The notes under the pieces were generated by a model, which was not told the DNA's origin, did no database searches, and was given only the letters and a program-made list of their open reading frames with translations. A stretch of DNA of 64,000 bases from Cryoendolithus antarcticus (lineage: Eukaryota > Ascomycota > Dothideomycetes > Cladosporiales > Cladosporiaceae): positions 806,001 through 870,000 of the forward strand of contig NAJO01000007.1 in NCBI GenBank assembly GCA_002077065.1, written 5' to 3'. Shown here piece after piece: positions 10,687-21,710 of this stretch (positions are counted from its first letter, which is position 1; every line of letters starts with the position of its first letter). The translations under genes and the position numbers were made by a program.

Positions 10687-11621
10687 ATTGTGCTGTATGG
10701 TCCTGCAATAGGCCTGGCAAGGCAAGACAAGGACTGAAACGCCTGATGAGCCGCAGCTGATGACAGGCGCACGGAAAGTGTATTCGATTTGCAGGTGCAC
10801 TCCGTGTTGGCCAGTCGTGGTTGATCTGGCTGTAGGGCGATAATATGAGCCAGTGGCTAGCAACCTCTGGTAATGCAGATGTCTCTTGTGGCGAGTGGCA
10901 AGCGTGCTGCGATGATGGATGCTGGCTTCGGTGAGAGTTGATGTGGCCGTCGGTGATCTCGAGGGGTAGAAGACTGGATGCTGGATGGTCACGATGAGGA
11001 TGATGATCGGAATATTTGTCTTACTATCAGTCGGCTTCTAGGTGACAGGTTGACGTCGGGTGACGTTCCGCGTACACGTGGACAGAGTACCCGTGAAGTC
11101 GTCAACTTCACTGCTCTCATGCTCTTCTCGTCATCTACGCCATTCGAGATTCGATGTTTAATCCCGTCACAATGCGATGAACATGGCTATGTATCGCGCA
11201 TGCGATAGATCTTCGGAGAGCCTGAGCTGAAGGATGCGGATTGGCGAAGTTTGTTGATTTCCTCTTCACTCGTGCTGTCGATCAGCCGAGCACAGCCCAA
11301 CCTCCGCCTGGGCAATGCCACATCACGAGCTGCACCGCGTTACACCGATCAGTAGGCTGTATAAAGCAAGGTAGTGCATGCCGTAAACTCCATTGCCCGA
11401 TATCACCTATTCGTTGCCTCACCAGTCTTCCATTCACTGTCCAGATTTGACTCACTGCCAAAACCAACGGACATCTCACCTGAGGGTCTTTCCGCACTCT
11501 CGTTACATCGATACCAAATATCTAGTGTTCCTGAGATTCACACCCCTCCAGTCCTGGTCTGGAGACTATAACACTCCAGCCTCTCACAGAAGTGCACGAA
11601 CGACCTCCTGCAAAGGCCAGG
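10687..11621. promoter_or_regulatory. Bidirectional promoter between WBP2-like and arrestin genes, with CRE-like and E-box motifs
   Basis: This 935-bp region separates two divergent start codons. A CRE-like TGACGTC lies at 11051-11057, a second TGACGTT at 11061-11067, and an E-box CACGTG at 11075-11080, all within 30 bp. A TATA-like TATAAAG is at 11360-11366, on the arrestin side. These are sequence matches only. bZIP and bHLH factors bind such sites in fungi, but use of these sites is inference. Confidence 0.4.
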
Positions 11622-13120
11622 ATGTCTGTCGGCTCTCTCTCTGCGAAAGTCGTGCTCGACGACCCGAAGCACATCTACTGCGGAAACGAAGAAGCGGTCA
11701 CAGGCCATGTTCTGGTGAGATACCACAGCACGTCCTCAGCCGAGCTGTTTGGCCCTCTCTCTGTCAGTGTAACGTTCCGCGGACGCGCGAAGTCCAAGAT
11801 CTACAAGAACAATGGTAACAACAGGACGATCTATCGCGGCCGGGCACCTCTCTTCTCCTTTTCAAAATCGATATTCGACGGGCCAATCAAGATGATTCCT
11901 AACGAGGCGAAGGAGATTCCATTCGCCCTCAGCTTTCCAAGCGCAGTTCAGCAGATGTTGAGTCAAGGGAACTGGGACGCGGATGGCCGTTTCTCGATCG
12001 ACGTTGGAGATCCTTTGCCGCCGACATTCAACATCGTTTACCATGGGTGAGTCGCCTCGAGCATCATTAAGTGCAACGCAGCTTCCTCCACGCCTCGCTG
12101 CGTGAAGCATCACTTCAAGGGCGTCCGACCAAGACTTCGTGAACGCCCGATTCATTACTCCAGACTGCATCACTGACCAGACTTACCAGCTTCGCACATC
12201 GCTTCGACGCCTTCACCGAATATCGCATCGGCACGACATTATCGATGCGCGGTATTGACATCAAACTACCCAACGCAGACGACGAGTCCAACTCTGTCCT
12301 TGTCCCTTACGAACAACAACCAACGCCAATCTCCCAAGCCCTTCCTTTGCCTAAGACCCTCAATTACAACGTTAGGCTTCAAAACGCACTCCTAATGCCG
12401 GAGTCATCACGACCAACAGGGTTCAAAGCAAAGACAAAGGCTCTTCTCTCGAGCGACTACTATCCGGAATACCACTTCGACGTGCTGACATTGTGTCCAC
12501 AAAAGCTGTTCCTCGGCCAGCCAATCACCCTGGAAATCCGGATCCAACCCAACGAAGCGCGTTCCACAGCGCCTGTACGGCCAGATATCACGATCCCCGC
12601 TGGCGTTCTAGTATCGATCCAAGCTCAGACCGTGGCGCGCGCTGAACGTGGCATCTTCTCATCACCAGAAAGCTCTGGCAATGAGACTGTGCTTACGCTT
12701 ACAGCATCAAGTCCTGATTTGCAGGAGCCCTTTGGCAAGTCCAATGACTGGACAAAGGTGGTTGTTACAAAGCCACTATTCGGCGTTCCGAGTGGGTTCT
12801 CTACATACAACATCCTTCGACGATACACGGTCAAAGTCAGCTTTTCGGTCTTGGCAGCGGGGAAGTCGACTAAGGTGGAGAAGGAACTTTCAGTCATGAT
12901 CTTGCCTCCTGTTGAAGGCGAAGTAGCTAATGGAGACCATGGGAGAGGAGCCAACATGGCTGGTCCTTCGAGGCATGTGGTAGGCGAGGATGACGCGGAG
13001 GTATTACCAGGTTACGAGCGGCCACCGGAGTACGGCGATGATCACAGTATCGATGAGGTAGAAAGCGCGATTGGCAAGATGGATTTGGGGAAAGGGAAGG
13101 CGAGTGATGTGGCTGTGTAG
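11622..13120 (+). CDS. Arrestin-related trafficking adaptor (arrestin N and C domains, PPxY)
   Basis: Exon 1 is 11622-12046, the intron is 12047-12189 (143 nt, GTGAGT donor), and exon 2 is 12190-13120. The product is 451 aa. The start MSVGSLSAKVVLDDPKHIY opens the arrestin N beta-sandwich (EEAVTGHVLVRY, FGPLSVSVTFRGRAK). Exon 2 carries the arrestin C half (LCPQKLFLGQPITLEIRI, RRYTVKVSFSV). The C-terminal tail holds RPPEYGDD, a PPxY motif for the WW domains of an Rsp5-type ubiquitin ligase. Family knowledge: fungal alpha-arrestins (ART/PalF/Cre type) recruit the ligase to plasma-membrane transporters for endocytosis. The cargo cannot be read from sequence. The first ATG at 11592 is in frame but gives a non-domain extension, so 11622 was chosen. 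Confidence 0.92.
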
Positions 13121-15111
13121 TTCAGCATATGTCCTATGCTCCTCTACGGCCAGCTGCGGAAGCGACTTGTCACCTGCAACGTCAGTGAGAGACCTGTAAC
13201 ATCCCGATGGCCATTTTGCTTTTCGCGAGCCGATGCCATGTAACCTTTCCCGCGAATACTTCAATTTATGTATGGTCGAGTTGGCAATGTGATACAGGCG
13301 CAAAGCGATGACGGCGTTTGCAGACGCCTACATGTATGAAGTGGCACTCACGCATGCGTGATCATAGCGAGAAGCGATGCGCCGATGGCTGCCATGCGTC
13401 TTCTCGCTCGCCTGTAGCAGGTCACGCATTGATTGCGGTGAACTTCAAGCATTATCAAGACCGCATGAAGCTATGGCCAACGAGTAAGATCCCCTGTATG
13501 CGTTTAGGTAACAAGATGCATACGGACTTGTGCATTGGCAGGCAGGTGATACGCCACGGCCCACCGCTGTGCACCGCAAAGAGTTGCGAGCTCGATTCCC
13601 ATCCGACGCCTGCATCGACGTGGAGTTTGCAATACCGCCATCAGGGCGCGTCCAAGGAGGGGCTGATGTTACACGGCGGCATGATCGTGCTCGGAGTTTA
13701 ACGATAATTGACTGCTGGCGTGCTGCAAGTAAGTCCTGGGGAGACGAGGGGTGGTAGTGATCGTGTGCGTTGGCTCTGTCTCCGTAACTGTCATTGAAAG
13801 ACGTGCGGACTGCCGCATGATGTTGTGAACTCTTGTTGTCATTCACAATTCCAAGGCCTGATTCAGAAATACTTCCCGCGGTAGCTTACTTCTTTAGGCA
13901 CGTGCATTTGGGTGTCATGCAAGAGCCGACGACCCGGCATGCGATGAGGCTCTGCTAGATCTCGTGGACGAGAGCCAACGATTCGCGGGCATCCGTACCA
14001 AGGATATCGTGAATCTTATGACCATCACTCTTCGACACATCAGGTTGGCCACCACAAGCACTCAGCACGAGGTCGCAAGCACGCGTCCATCTACTGATTT
14101 CGCTCTCAGGGCACACGACACGGCACATGGAGAGTTGCCCAGCTTGTTGTCGCTCGGCTAGAGTTTCACGCGAACAGTTTGGCTAAATCGGGAAGCATTC
14201 GGGAACGATGGATGATCTGCAGGGGAGGGGTCCTCGACCGTTTTCTCCCCTGCACTTACGCAATAGACTTCGCTACAGACTTCACCTTCGGGAGCCCGCA
14301 TGCATACCGCATCGCACAACAAAATCTATTGCAGCGCGTGGCGTCTCCCAAGCGAGTCTATGCAGATCAGCATGACTCTCACGAATGGAAGATACAATCG
14401 CTATCAGTCGTGGCCAGATCCAGATCGACAAAGGCAACGCGCAACTACTGCAGCATGGAACACGCATCCCAGCCCAGAAGCCGTGCACAGGTCAAGCGGC
14501 CCAGACTTGCTTCATCACTATCCACAAGTGGGACAAGTCGATCGAAGCTGCGGAGCCTAGCATGCCACGACTACCCAGTTCCATAAGGTACTGTAGCAGC
14601 GGTGCAGCCCAGAAGCGCCGAAGGTGCAACGTGCGCCTCTGCAACTACAGTACAAAGTCTCGAAGCTACCGCCCAAGTCCCTGAGCCGTTGCTCCCGGCA
14701 ATGCGACATCGTGGGAGTGGCGACTAGTCGTGATCTGTGCCTGATCTACTCGGATCTTTGCCGCAAGCGTCGCCCGTGGCTGCAGACTTCCGACTGACTT
14801 CGATATCTTGTGGGGCTCTGGACGTGCTTCGCCGGCGTCTCATGCGTTTCAACGCCGAAATGCTGTCCGGATAGTCGGCTGGCCGTTCTAGTCTCACCAA
14901 CGTGTCGAGATGCGGGAGCCCGCCTCCACAGCGATGCGAGATCGCGGAATTTTGAGATTTGCATATATCACCGCTGCTGTACCGCCCTATCGGTGAGTGT
15001 TACCATTTTCCTCCTCCCCATTCGCTCTTTTCTAGCGTTGCTTTACGCTCAGACTTCCTTGAACTTGGTCAACCTTTCCTTCGAGTCCCTCATCACTTGC
15101 ACGCCTTCAGC
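13121..15111. other. Gene-free 2-kb region
   Basis: Short overlapping open frames on both strands show no domain, signal or splice logic that I can support. The stretch contains a perfect 14-bp palindrome and an adjacent stem-loop (listed separately) about 230 bases after the arrestin stop. Its last part is the laccase promoter: a TATAT element lies at 14964-14968, about 145 bases before the laccase ATG, followed by a CT-rich leader. Confidence 0.6.
13348..13408. repeat. 14-bp perfect palindrome next to a 9-bp stem-loop
   Basis: 13348-13361 reads TCACGCATGCGTGA, a perfect palindrome. It is followed by AGCGAGAAG (13366-13374), whose exact reverse complement CTTCTCGCT is at 13400-13408, leaving a 25-base loop. 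It could be part of the arrestin 3' end or of an old element. The function is unknown. Confidence 0.6.
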
Positions 15112-16987
15112 ATGAGGTTCCTCAATCTCGCCGGCGTCTGCATCGCGGGTCTCGCGAGCATAGCATCTGCGGGCGTTGTCCCTGCTGAGCGAGTCAACGT
15201 AGTGGAGAAGCGTGCGACTTCCACCACCACACGAGTCCCCGATGCTGCTTGCACGAATGGGCCACTCACCCGTTCGTGTTGGAAGAATGGCTACAGCGTC
15301 GCGACCGACTTCGATCAGAAATTCCCCACTGGCGGTGCCACAGTTACCTACAATCTCGAGATCACAAACGGGACCTGCAATCCCGATGGCAACGGACCTC
15401 GACTGTGCTTGCTCTTCAACGGACAATACCCCGGTCCCACAATTAGGGCAACATGGGGTGACAATCTTGTATGTGATCTTACAGCGATCTAAAGATGTAT
15501 GGCTAACGAGCAACTCTAGGTCATCAATGTCAAGAACTCGATGAAAGACAACGGAACTTCCATCCACTGGCACGGTGTTCGTCAATACCATAGCCCAGGC
15601 TCGGATGGTGTGAATGGCTTAACAGAGTGCCCCATCGCGCCGGGCGACTCCAAGACCTACTCTTTCCAGGTCACACAATTCGGTACTTCGTGGTACCATT
15701 CGCATTTCTCAAGCCAGTACGGCGACGGTGTCGTGGGCACAATGATCTTCGAGGGTCCTGCGACTGCTAACTACGATACCGACCTTGGCGTGTACCCGCT
15801 ATCGGATTGGTACTATCAGACTGCATACCAAATCAACGCCATCACTCTGCAGAACCTGGCCAACCAGGGGCCGCCACCGAGCGCTGACAATATCCTTATC
15901 AATGGCACAAACAAGAATGCCAATGGCGGAGGATCGTACAGTCAGGTGAAGATCACCAAGGGCAAGAAGTACCGTCTCAGGTTGATCAACACCTCCGTCG
16001 ACAACTTCATCCGGGTGTCGCTTGACAATCATCAGCTGCAAGTCATGACCTCGGACTTCATTCCTATCGTGCCTTTCTACACCAACTGGCTGTTGATCGG
16101 CATAGGTCAGCGATACGACGTCGTCATCACAGCCAATCAGACTGAGGGCAATTACTGGTTCCGTGCGAACGTAGCTACGGACTGCCTCAGCGGCAACAAG
16201 ATGGGTGCCTTGGCCATCTGGTCTTACGACACTGTCACAGCAGGCACACCTACAAGCTCCGCATTTGCAGCCGTTGCAGCCGGATGCTACGAGCCCGCTG
16301 GCATTACGCCATACTGGAAGCAGCCAGTCCCATCGTCGCAGTTCCTTAATTCTCCTCTGACCGTGAGTCTCACTCGCGCAAGTTTCACGCCCGGTGGGGA
16401 GTTGCACGTGCTCTGGGCGATCAACGGCTCATCTATGAACATCGATTGGTCTTACCCGACGTTGTCTTACCTCATGGACAAGAACACAAACTATCCCACA
16501 GACCTGAACGTCTGGCCTTCAAGCGCCGAGGGCAGCTGGAACTACTGGTTGATTCAGATGGCACCGAACATGCCTCCAGTGCCTCACCCAATACATTTGC
16601 ACGGCCACGACTACTTTGTCATCGGCTACGGCAACGGACAGTTCAACCAGTCGACAGCGTCGCTCAACTGGGCTAATCCTCCACGTCGTGATACTGCGAC
16701 ACTCCCCGGTGGCGGCTGGTTGGCAATTGCTTACCCTTCGAACAATCCAGGCACATGGTACGTCTCCCTTTGCAAGACTTCGCTCTTCATGCACCTTACT
16801 GACATCTACGCAAAGGCTTGCCCACTGCCACATTGCTTGGCACGTGAGCGAGGGTCTCGGCGTGCAGTTCGTCGAGACACCTTCACAGGTTACACTCCCA
16901 GACTCCGCGGCATACAAGAAGACCTGCGACAACTGGAAGGCGTATGTGCCAACTTCGTACTGGAAGAAGGATGACTCTGGGTTGTAG
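15112..16987 (+). CDS. Secreted ascomycete laccase (multicopper oxidase)
   Basis: Exons are 15112-15468, 15520-16757 and 16816-16987, with introns of 51 and 58 nt. The product is 588 aa. A signal peptide (MRFLNLAGVCIAGLASIASA) is followed by a probable propeptide ending near EKR, a Kex2-type site. The four copper motifs are complete: HWHGVRQ, YHSHFSSQYGDG, HPIHLHGHD and HCHIAWHVSEGLG. The last becomes in frame only after removing the second intron. The residue ten positions after the type-1 Cys is Leu. The protein ends KKDDSGL. Family knowledge: ascomycete laccases end in DSG(L/I/V), a C-terminal plug in the tunnel leading to the trinuclear site. They oxidise phenolics with reduction of O2, for example in melanin or lignin-related chemistry. 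The physiological substrate is not evident. Confidence 0.96.
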
Positions 16988-18197
16988 AGCATGCCCTCGA
17001 GCAATTGGACGGCCGTATGAAGTGCAATGGATAAGGGTGTGTATAATGTTTGTACGAGATTTCACCCTGTCACGTGACAGTGGCTTCAGCTTCATGAAAT
17101 CTGCATCGTGCTACGCGAGCGACAGAAAAGCTACCCGCTCAGCAATCCTTCGTAATGGAGAACGCTGATACATGCAGCGCCGCAATTGTGGAATTAAGAT
17201 ATACGCTCTTCGGGAGATTGGTTGTCCCTTACAGAAACTCTCCTAGGTAGAAGTGACAAAACATTGTTGTCGCGGTGCAACATGCACTAGCAGTATCTAC
17301 GGTGAGGACTCCTCGAGCGATCCTCTTCTTTGATAATGTGCGTACGGTTGTACGTGCACTGCCGTTCGATCCTATTCAACCGTTTTCTCGGAACATGCGG
17401 TACCTGCATCGTGCTGCATGGACCCGGTATGCGGTTTCCACTAGCCTCCACCAAGGTTTCACTAGTCTGTGCAGACGGGCTGATCGTAAAGTCTAATCCG
17501 AGCTGCCGGGACCCTTGTGGCGTTGAGCAGCGTTTCCCGTATTGGGACGTCAAGACGAAGGAGGCTTTCTTGATGAGGCAAGACTTACGTGTATCGTTGA
17601 GACGCACTCGCGAGGCAGACTTGGTAAGATTGGGCAGGTATTGACGATGCCTGGTCAGGTGCGACTTGCAAGGAGAATCACGATCTTAGGATGCTGCCAA
17701 CCTTGCAGAGTGGAAGGAAAGAGTCGATATCAGGGGGGATCTGACTATTGTATTCGTATGAGTGATGTTATATAGATCTGTACATCGTCGCTGAGCGAAT
17801 ATGCGCCGGTTGCTCTGAGCAAATATGCACACGTTTCCGGATCCTGCTGCCGCGCCTATCAGCCCTCGGTCACCAGTAGCAGCGCAGGAAGCTGATCCTG
17901 CACCACAAGCCTCTTCTCTGCGTGGCGTGAGATCCTCCAATGACTGTATCGTGCGATTTGCCACACTGGCCGGCAGAACAGTTGAAGCTCGAGAGAAGCC
18001 ATGTTGAGAGCTGTGTATGGTGGCAGTCCAAGTGCGCGGTCCCGATTGCTCGCGATCCTACGTGTTAGCGCTGTGCCCTGATCACTAGCAGTCCGAAATC
18101 TTTCTGGCGACAAAGGAGCGTCGCGAAATGTTTATACTCGGCAATAGACCGACATTCGTGGCAAGTGAAATGTCTGTTCGACATCTCGGAGCGGCTT
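16988..18197. other. Intergenic region between convergent laccase and citrate carrier genes
   Basis: Holds the 3' ends of two converging genes. Small open frames exist on both strands, but none has a start, domain or splice pattern that I can support. Confidence 0.6.
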
Positions 18198-19264
18198 CTA
18201 GTCTTTCAAGATCGTTGTCTTGACAGTGGCGAACGTTGGGTTCAGTAACGCTACTCCCCACTCATACGAAGTGAACAAGATGCCTGTACAGATTATCAGC
18301 GGGTTTCAGAAGCGCTCTGGGACTAGCTCAGCTTACCTCCACTCAAGACCGTTCGGCCCAATCTCATCGTCGTCCCTTTCCAGAAGCCCTTGACTCCGTA
18401 ATCCGCCACGATGCTCCTAAACGCTTCTACAGTGCTTGCGCCTCGACTGCTCTGACATCGTGTCTTGATCGTGTCGAATGGCTGCGTCATCAACGTCGTG
18501 ACAATCCCAGCTACTGACCCGTTCGCAAAGTTCGTTACTGTGGACTGCTTGATTTGCTTGCGTGATTCGAAGTCTTTCAATATGTTGTACGTGCCCATTC
18601 GGAACGCTGTAGCAGTAGCCTGCTTGAGTGTGGTGCCAGCTAGCCCGCGGTAGAGCCCAGGAATGCCAGTCTCGCGCCAGATCGTGACGACAGCATGCCG
18701 TCCGCTCCTGAACCTCCTCTCTGTCCTTGCGTCGTCGATAAGCGCGGTTTTGATTCGCTCGGTCGGTGTCACAGCAACGAAGCTTGCCACCACACCACTT
18801 GCAGATCCAGCGGCCAGGCTCCGTAATGGGCTTAGAGTACCGGTCTCCGGGTCCTTGAAGAGGTCCTTGATGGTGTCGAAGCTGAGAAAGCGGATGCCGT
18901 CTTTAGCAACAGAGCCTACAACCAGACTGGAGCAGCCTTTGTACAGAGCACGTATTCCTTCATTGCGATAGACGCCAAGCACGACCTTGAACGGGTTCTT
19001 GGGCGTCGGAATGCCTTTCTGCTCGCGGAGTTGGACGCGAGTTTTGGCGAACTCGAATGGGTACTAAGGTACCAGATATTCAGTGACATGAAGCCTGTGG
19101 CGTGAGTGCTGTCTTACTGTAGATGCCGCCTCGATAGCACCAGCTATGCCACCAGCTAGCAGAGACACGATTGCCGGCGTCTTCTCGTCCTGGAAATTGT
19201 CAGTCTTGAGCGAGTGTTGAATAATGATAACAACAGCATGGGTATCACCTACGCCATGGCTCAT
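18198..19264 (-). CDS. CTP1: Mitochondrial tricarboxylate (citrate) carrier, Ctp1 type
   Basis: Four coding exons: 19264-19253 (only 12 nt), 19189-19118, 19063-18337 and 18283-18198. Introns are 63, 54 and 53 nt. The product is 298 aa, close to the 299 aa of yeast Ctp1. It is a mitochondrial carrier with three repeats. The first repeat carries PFEFAKTRVQ, the others carry the related signatures TPTERIKTAL and QPFDTIKTR. The last exon supplies the sixth membrane helix (FTSYEWGVALL). Family knowledge: it exchanges citrate for malate or other dicarboxylates across the inner membrane and feeds cytosolic acetyl-CoA. The first exon encodes only MSHG. It uses a GTAGGT donor chosen because it alone keeps the frame, so the extreme N-terminus is the least certain part. 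Confidence 0.92.
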
Positions 19265-19713
19265 GTCTCTACGATCGCAAGCGAGTCCGTATCACGCACA
19301 CATACAAACAATCTATACATCCATAAGTACACTGCGATTCTGCACGCCTCCTGTAGCGCAAGCCATCGCAATGGGTCTTTTGACTCGGCCGAGGTCCAAA
19401 TGCTTGTCCCACGGCTGTCATCTTCCCGTACTGTATTGACGAGCAACTACATCACATAACATGATCAATTGCACTCTCAATGTGAGCATACAGTCCAGCT
19501 CACGCACATGTGTGGCCGTAAGAGTGCATGGGAATATACAACCCGTTTCCGAGAAACGGTAAGCACTTCGCATCGTACCTTCCAGGCTCGCAATCAGATA
19601 AGCTTTTCCTGCGGCCCGCCGCCATCTTCCGCGAATGCGAATGTGAGTCGCGATTCATTGCATCCTCGACTCGCGAAGACACAGAGTCATCTCACGTTTC
19701 CGCGCGACACAGC
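19265..19713. promoter_or_regulatory. Divergent promoter region of the citrate carrier and bZIP genes
   Basis: About 450 bp between two divergent start codons. An ATG at 19528 is in frame with the bZIP gene and would add 62 residues of no recognisable character. I treat this as 5' leader. I see no clear core promoter motif. Confidence 0.5.
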
Positions 19714-21336
19714 ATGGAACAACAGCCTGGTGCATCGAACGAGCTCCACCAACAACATCAGCCTTATGGACAGCCACCACCACACAGCTACGCGCAGACT
19801 GCGCAGGCTGCGCTCTCGACTTCTGCAAACCCGCAAACAGACCCAGCACTCGCTCAGGACGCGCCTGCGCCCAATGGCCGCAAGCGCAAGTCCGGGCAAC
19901 CAGGCTCGAGAGGAGTCGCCAACCTGACTCCTGAGCAACTCGCGAAAAAGCGCGCAAATGATCGAGACGCGCAGCGCGCCATCAGAGAGCGCACGAAGAA
20001 CACGATCGAGAATCTAGAGCGGCGCATACGCGAGCTTGAGAACCAGCAGCCATATCAGGACCTTCAGCGTGCAGTACAGGACCGTGATCGTGCACTTGCA
20101 GAATGTGAATCACTCAGGCAGAGACTTGCAGCAGTGGCGGGAATCGTGGGCAATCGTGATTTGGGACAAACTGGACTGAATGGTATGGATGCACCTTTGG
20201 GATTTGTAGATCCAAGTTTACTCACACTCGACATCACAGAACTCGCAGCACTGACCGCACAACAAAGCCCACTTCCTTCTGTTGGGCCGCAGATAAGTCA
20301 TGGGAGTCCATATCCATCTACTACAACAGGCTACGAGCAAGGCACGAACCCACTTTTACACCCCGACTTGAGAAACACGAACGATGGTGCCTCGGCTGTG
20401 CAAACGGCGCCAATGTTCGCAGGCTCAGACGGACAATCGCGTCGATGGTCACCCAGTGGCGATCAGGATGCGCATTACCCATCTCATGGCCCGGCATACG
20501 AGCAAGGCAGCACGCAAGGCCAGCCGGGGATCAACAACGAGGAGCGCCACGACCTGAGCTTTGTACTTGATCAAGGTCAGCACTCACAAACACATTCTGG
20601 AGCTCAGACGAATCAGTACCGCGAGTCTGCGGCCGTGCTTGCGGAGCGTCTCATGAGCCAAGTGACGTTGACTGGTCCTCTTGACACTCTTTTGAATGAC
20701 TTCATCAGGCAGCAGCGTCACTCCTTGGCCAGTGGCAGCTCACAGGAGCAGGTCATCGGACCAGACCATCCTTCCTTCGCTTGCCTTACGGATCCGGATG
20801 CTGGTCGATCATCGCCGAACGACCCCATCTCCTCAGTCATGATCGACATCGTCTCGAAGTTCCCAGACATTGCGGCTCTGCCAGAGCGCGCTGGCACTCT
20901 TTGGGGCATGTATCAAATCACACGCTGGCTGATCTGTCCTTGTGAGAACTGCTACGAGCGTGTGCCCGAATTCAACCGTCCTCTACCCGAGTCCCTCGAA
21001 ACCAAGCATGCTCTATGGCATGACTACGTTCCCTGGCCAGCTACCCGACGGCAACTCATGCGCATACCCGAGTCGCGTCAAGTGCGCTTCGACGACTTCT
21101 TCATACCGTTTTGTCAAGGCCTTTCTGTTAACTGGCCGTATCCTGAAGGAACATGTCTTGTCACGACTTCGGGAGGCGAGTCATCGCCTGTGCAAGTGAA
21201 GTTGCATCCTGATTTCGAGAAGCATATCTCGCATATTGAGAACTGGAGTACGGGTCGCCAATTCGCGAATACATTTCCCGAGCTTATCGACGACTCGGTC
21301 AGGGTCGTGGACCATGTCAGAAAGTCCGAGTACTAG
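19714..21336 (+). CDS. bZIP transcription factor with DUF3425-type C-terminal domain
   Basis: Intronless, 540 aa from the ATG at 19714; an in-frame ATG at 19528 would give 602 aa. The bZIP basic region KKRANDRDAQRAIRERTK shows the NxxxQR variant common in filamentous fungi. It is followed by a short leucine-zipper coiled coil (IENLERRIRELEN, then LAECESLRQRLAAVAG). A Gln/Ser/Gly-rich middle leads to a conserved C-terminal domain (residues about 355-540) with WGMYQITRWLICPCENCYERVP and PWPATRRQLMRIPESR. This bZIP plus DUF3425 combination is known from filamentous fungi, mostly with unknown targets and sometimes stress or secondary metabolism. I do not assign an orthologue. Confidence 0.9.
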   Translation: MEQQPGASNELHQQHQPYGQPPPHSYAQTAQAALSTSANPQTDPALAQDAPAPNGRKRKSGQPGSRGVANLTPEQLAKKRANDRDAQRAIRERTKNTIENLERRIRELENQQPYQDLQRAVQDRDRALAECESLRQRLAAVAGIVGNRDLGQTGLNGMDAPLGFVDPSLLTLDITELAALTAQQSPLPSVGPQISHGSPYPSTTTGYEQGTNPLLHPDLRNTNDGASAVQTAPMFAGSDGQSRRWSPSGDQDAHYPSHGPAYEQGSTQGQPGINNEERHDLSFVLDQGQHSQTHSGAQTNQYRESAAVLAERLMSQVTLTGPLDTLLNDFIRQQRHSLASGSSQEQVIGPDHPSFACLTDPDAGRSSPNDPISSVMIDIVSKFPDIAALPERAGTLWGMYQITRWLICPCENCYERVPEFNRPLPESLETKHALWHDYVPWPATRRQLMRIPESRQVRFDDFFIPFCQGLSVNWPYPEGTCLVTTSGGESSPVQVKLHPDFEKHISHIENWSTGRQFANTFPELIDDSVRVVDHVRKSEY

Positions 21337-21710
21337 TGTCTGAGATGCAGATCGGTCGTCAATGCAGGGCGTCCGTCGCTCTTGGAACCACGTTTTTTGG
21401 GAATGTACATAGTTGCACCGATGCTTGAGATATGATGTCGTATGCGTGAAGTAGCTACATGCCTATCAAAAGAATGGCGACCCATCGTGGTGCTGGAGCA
21501 GACATACATTCGGACTTAATCATGTTTATCTCCATCAATGATGCATGCACGGTGGCAAGTCGATTAAGATGCCTTGTAGGCTTGTGGTATGTAACATACA
21601 TCATAGATTGCTGATCCACATATCGCACCAATTCGCATTATTTGTTTCCCTTTCTGATCAACCTACAGTCAACTTTGGTGGGCTAATCGTCGCGACACCT
21701 CCTGTGCCGA
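21337..21710. other. Intergenic region between the bZIP and DnaJC28-like genes
   Basis: A tandem-gene spacer with the bZIP 3' end and the promoter of the next gene. No gene seen. Confidence 0.55.
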
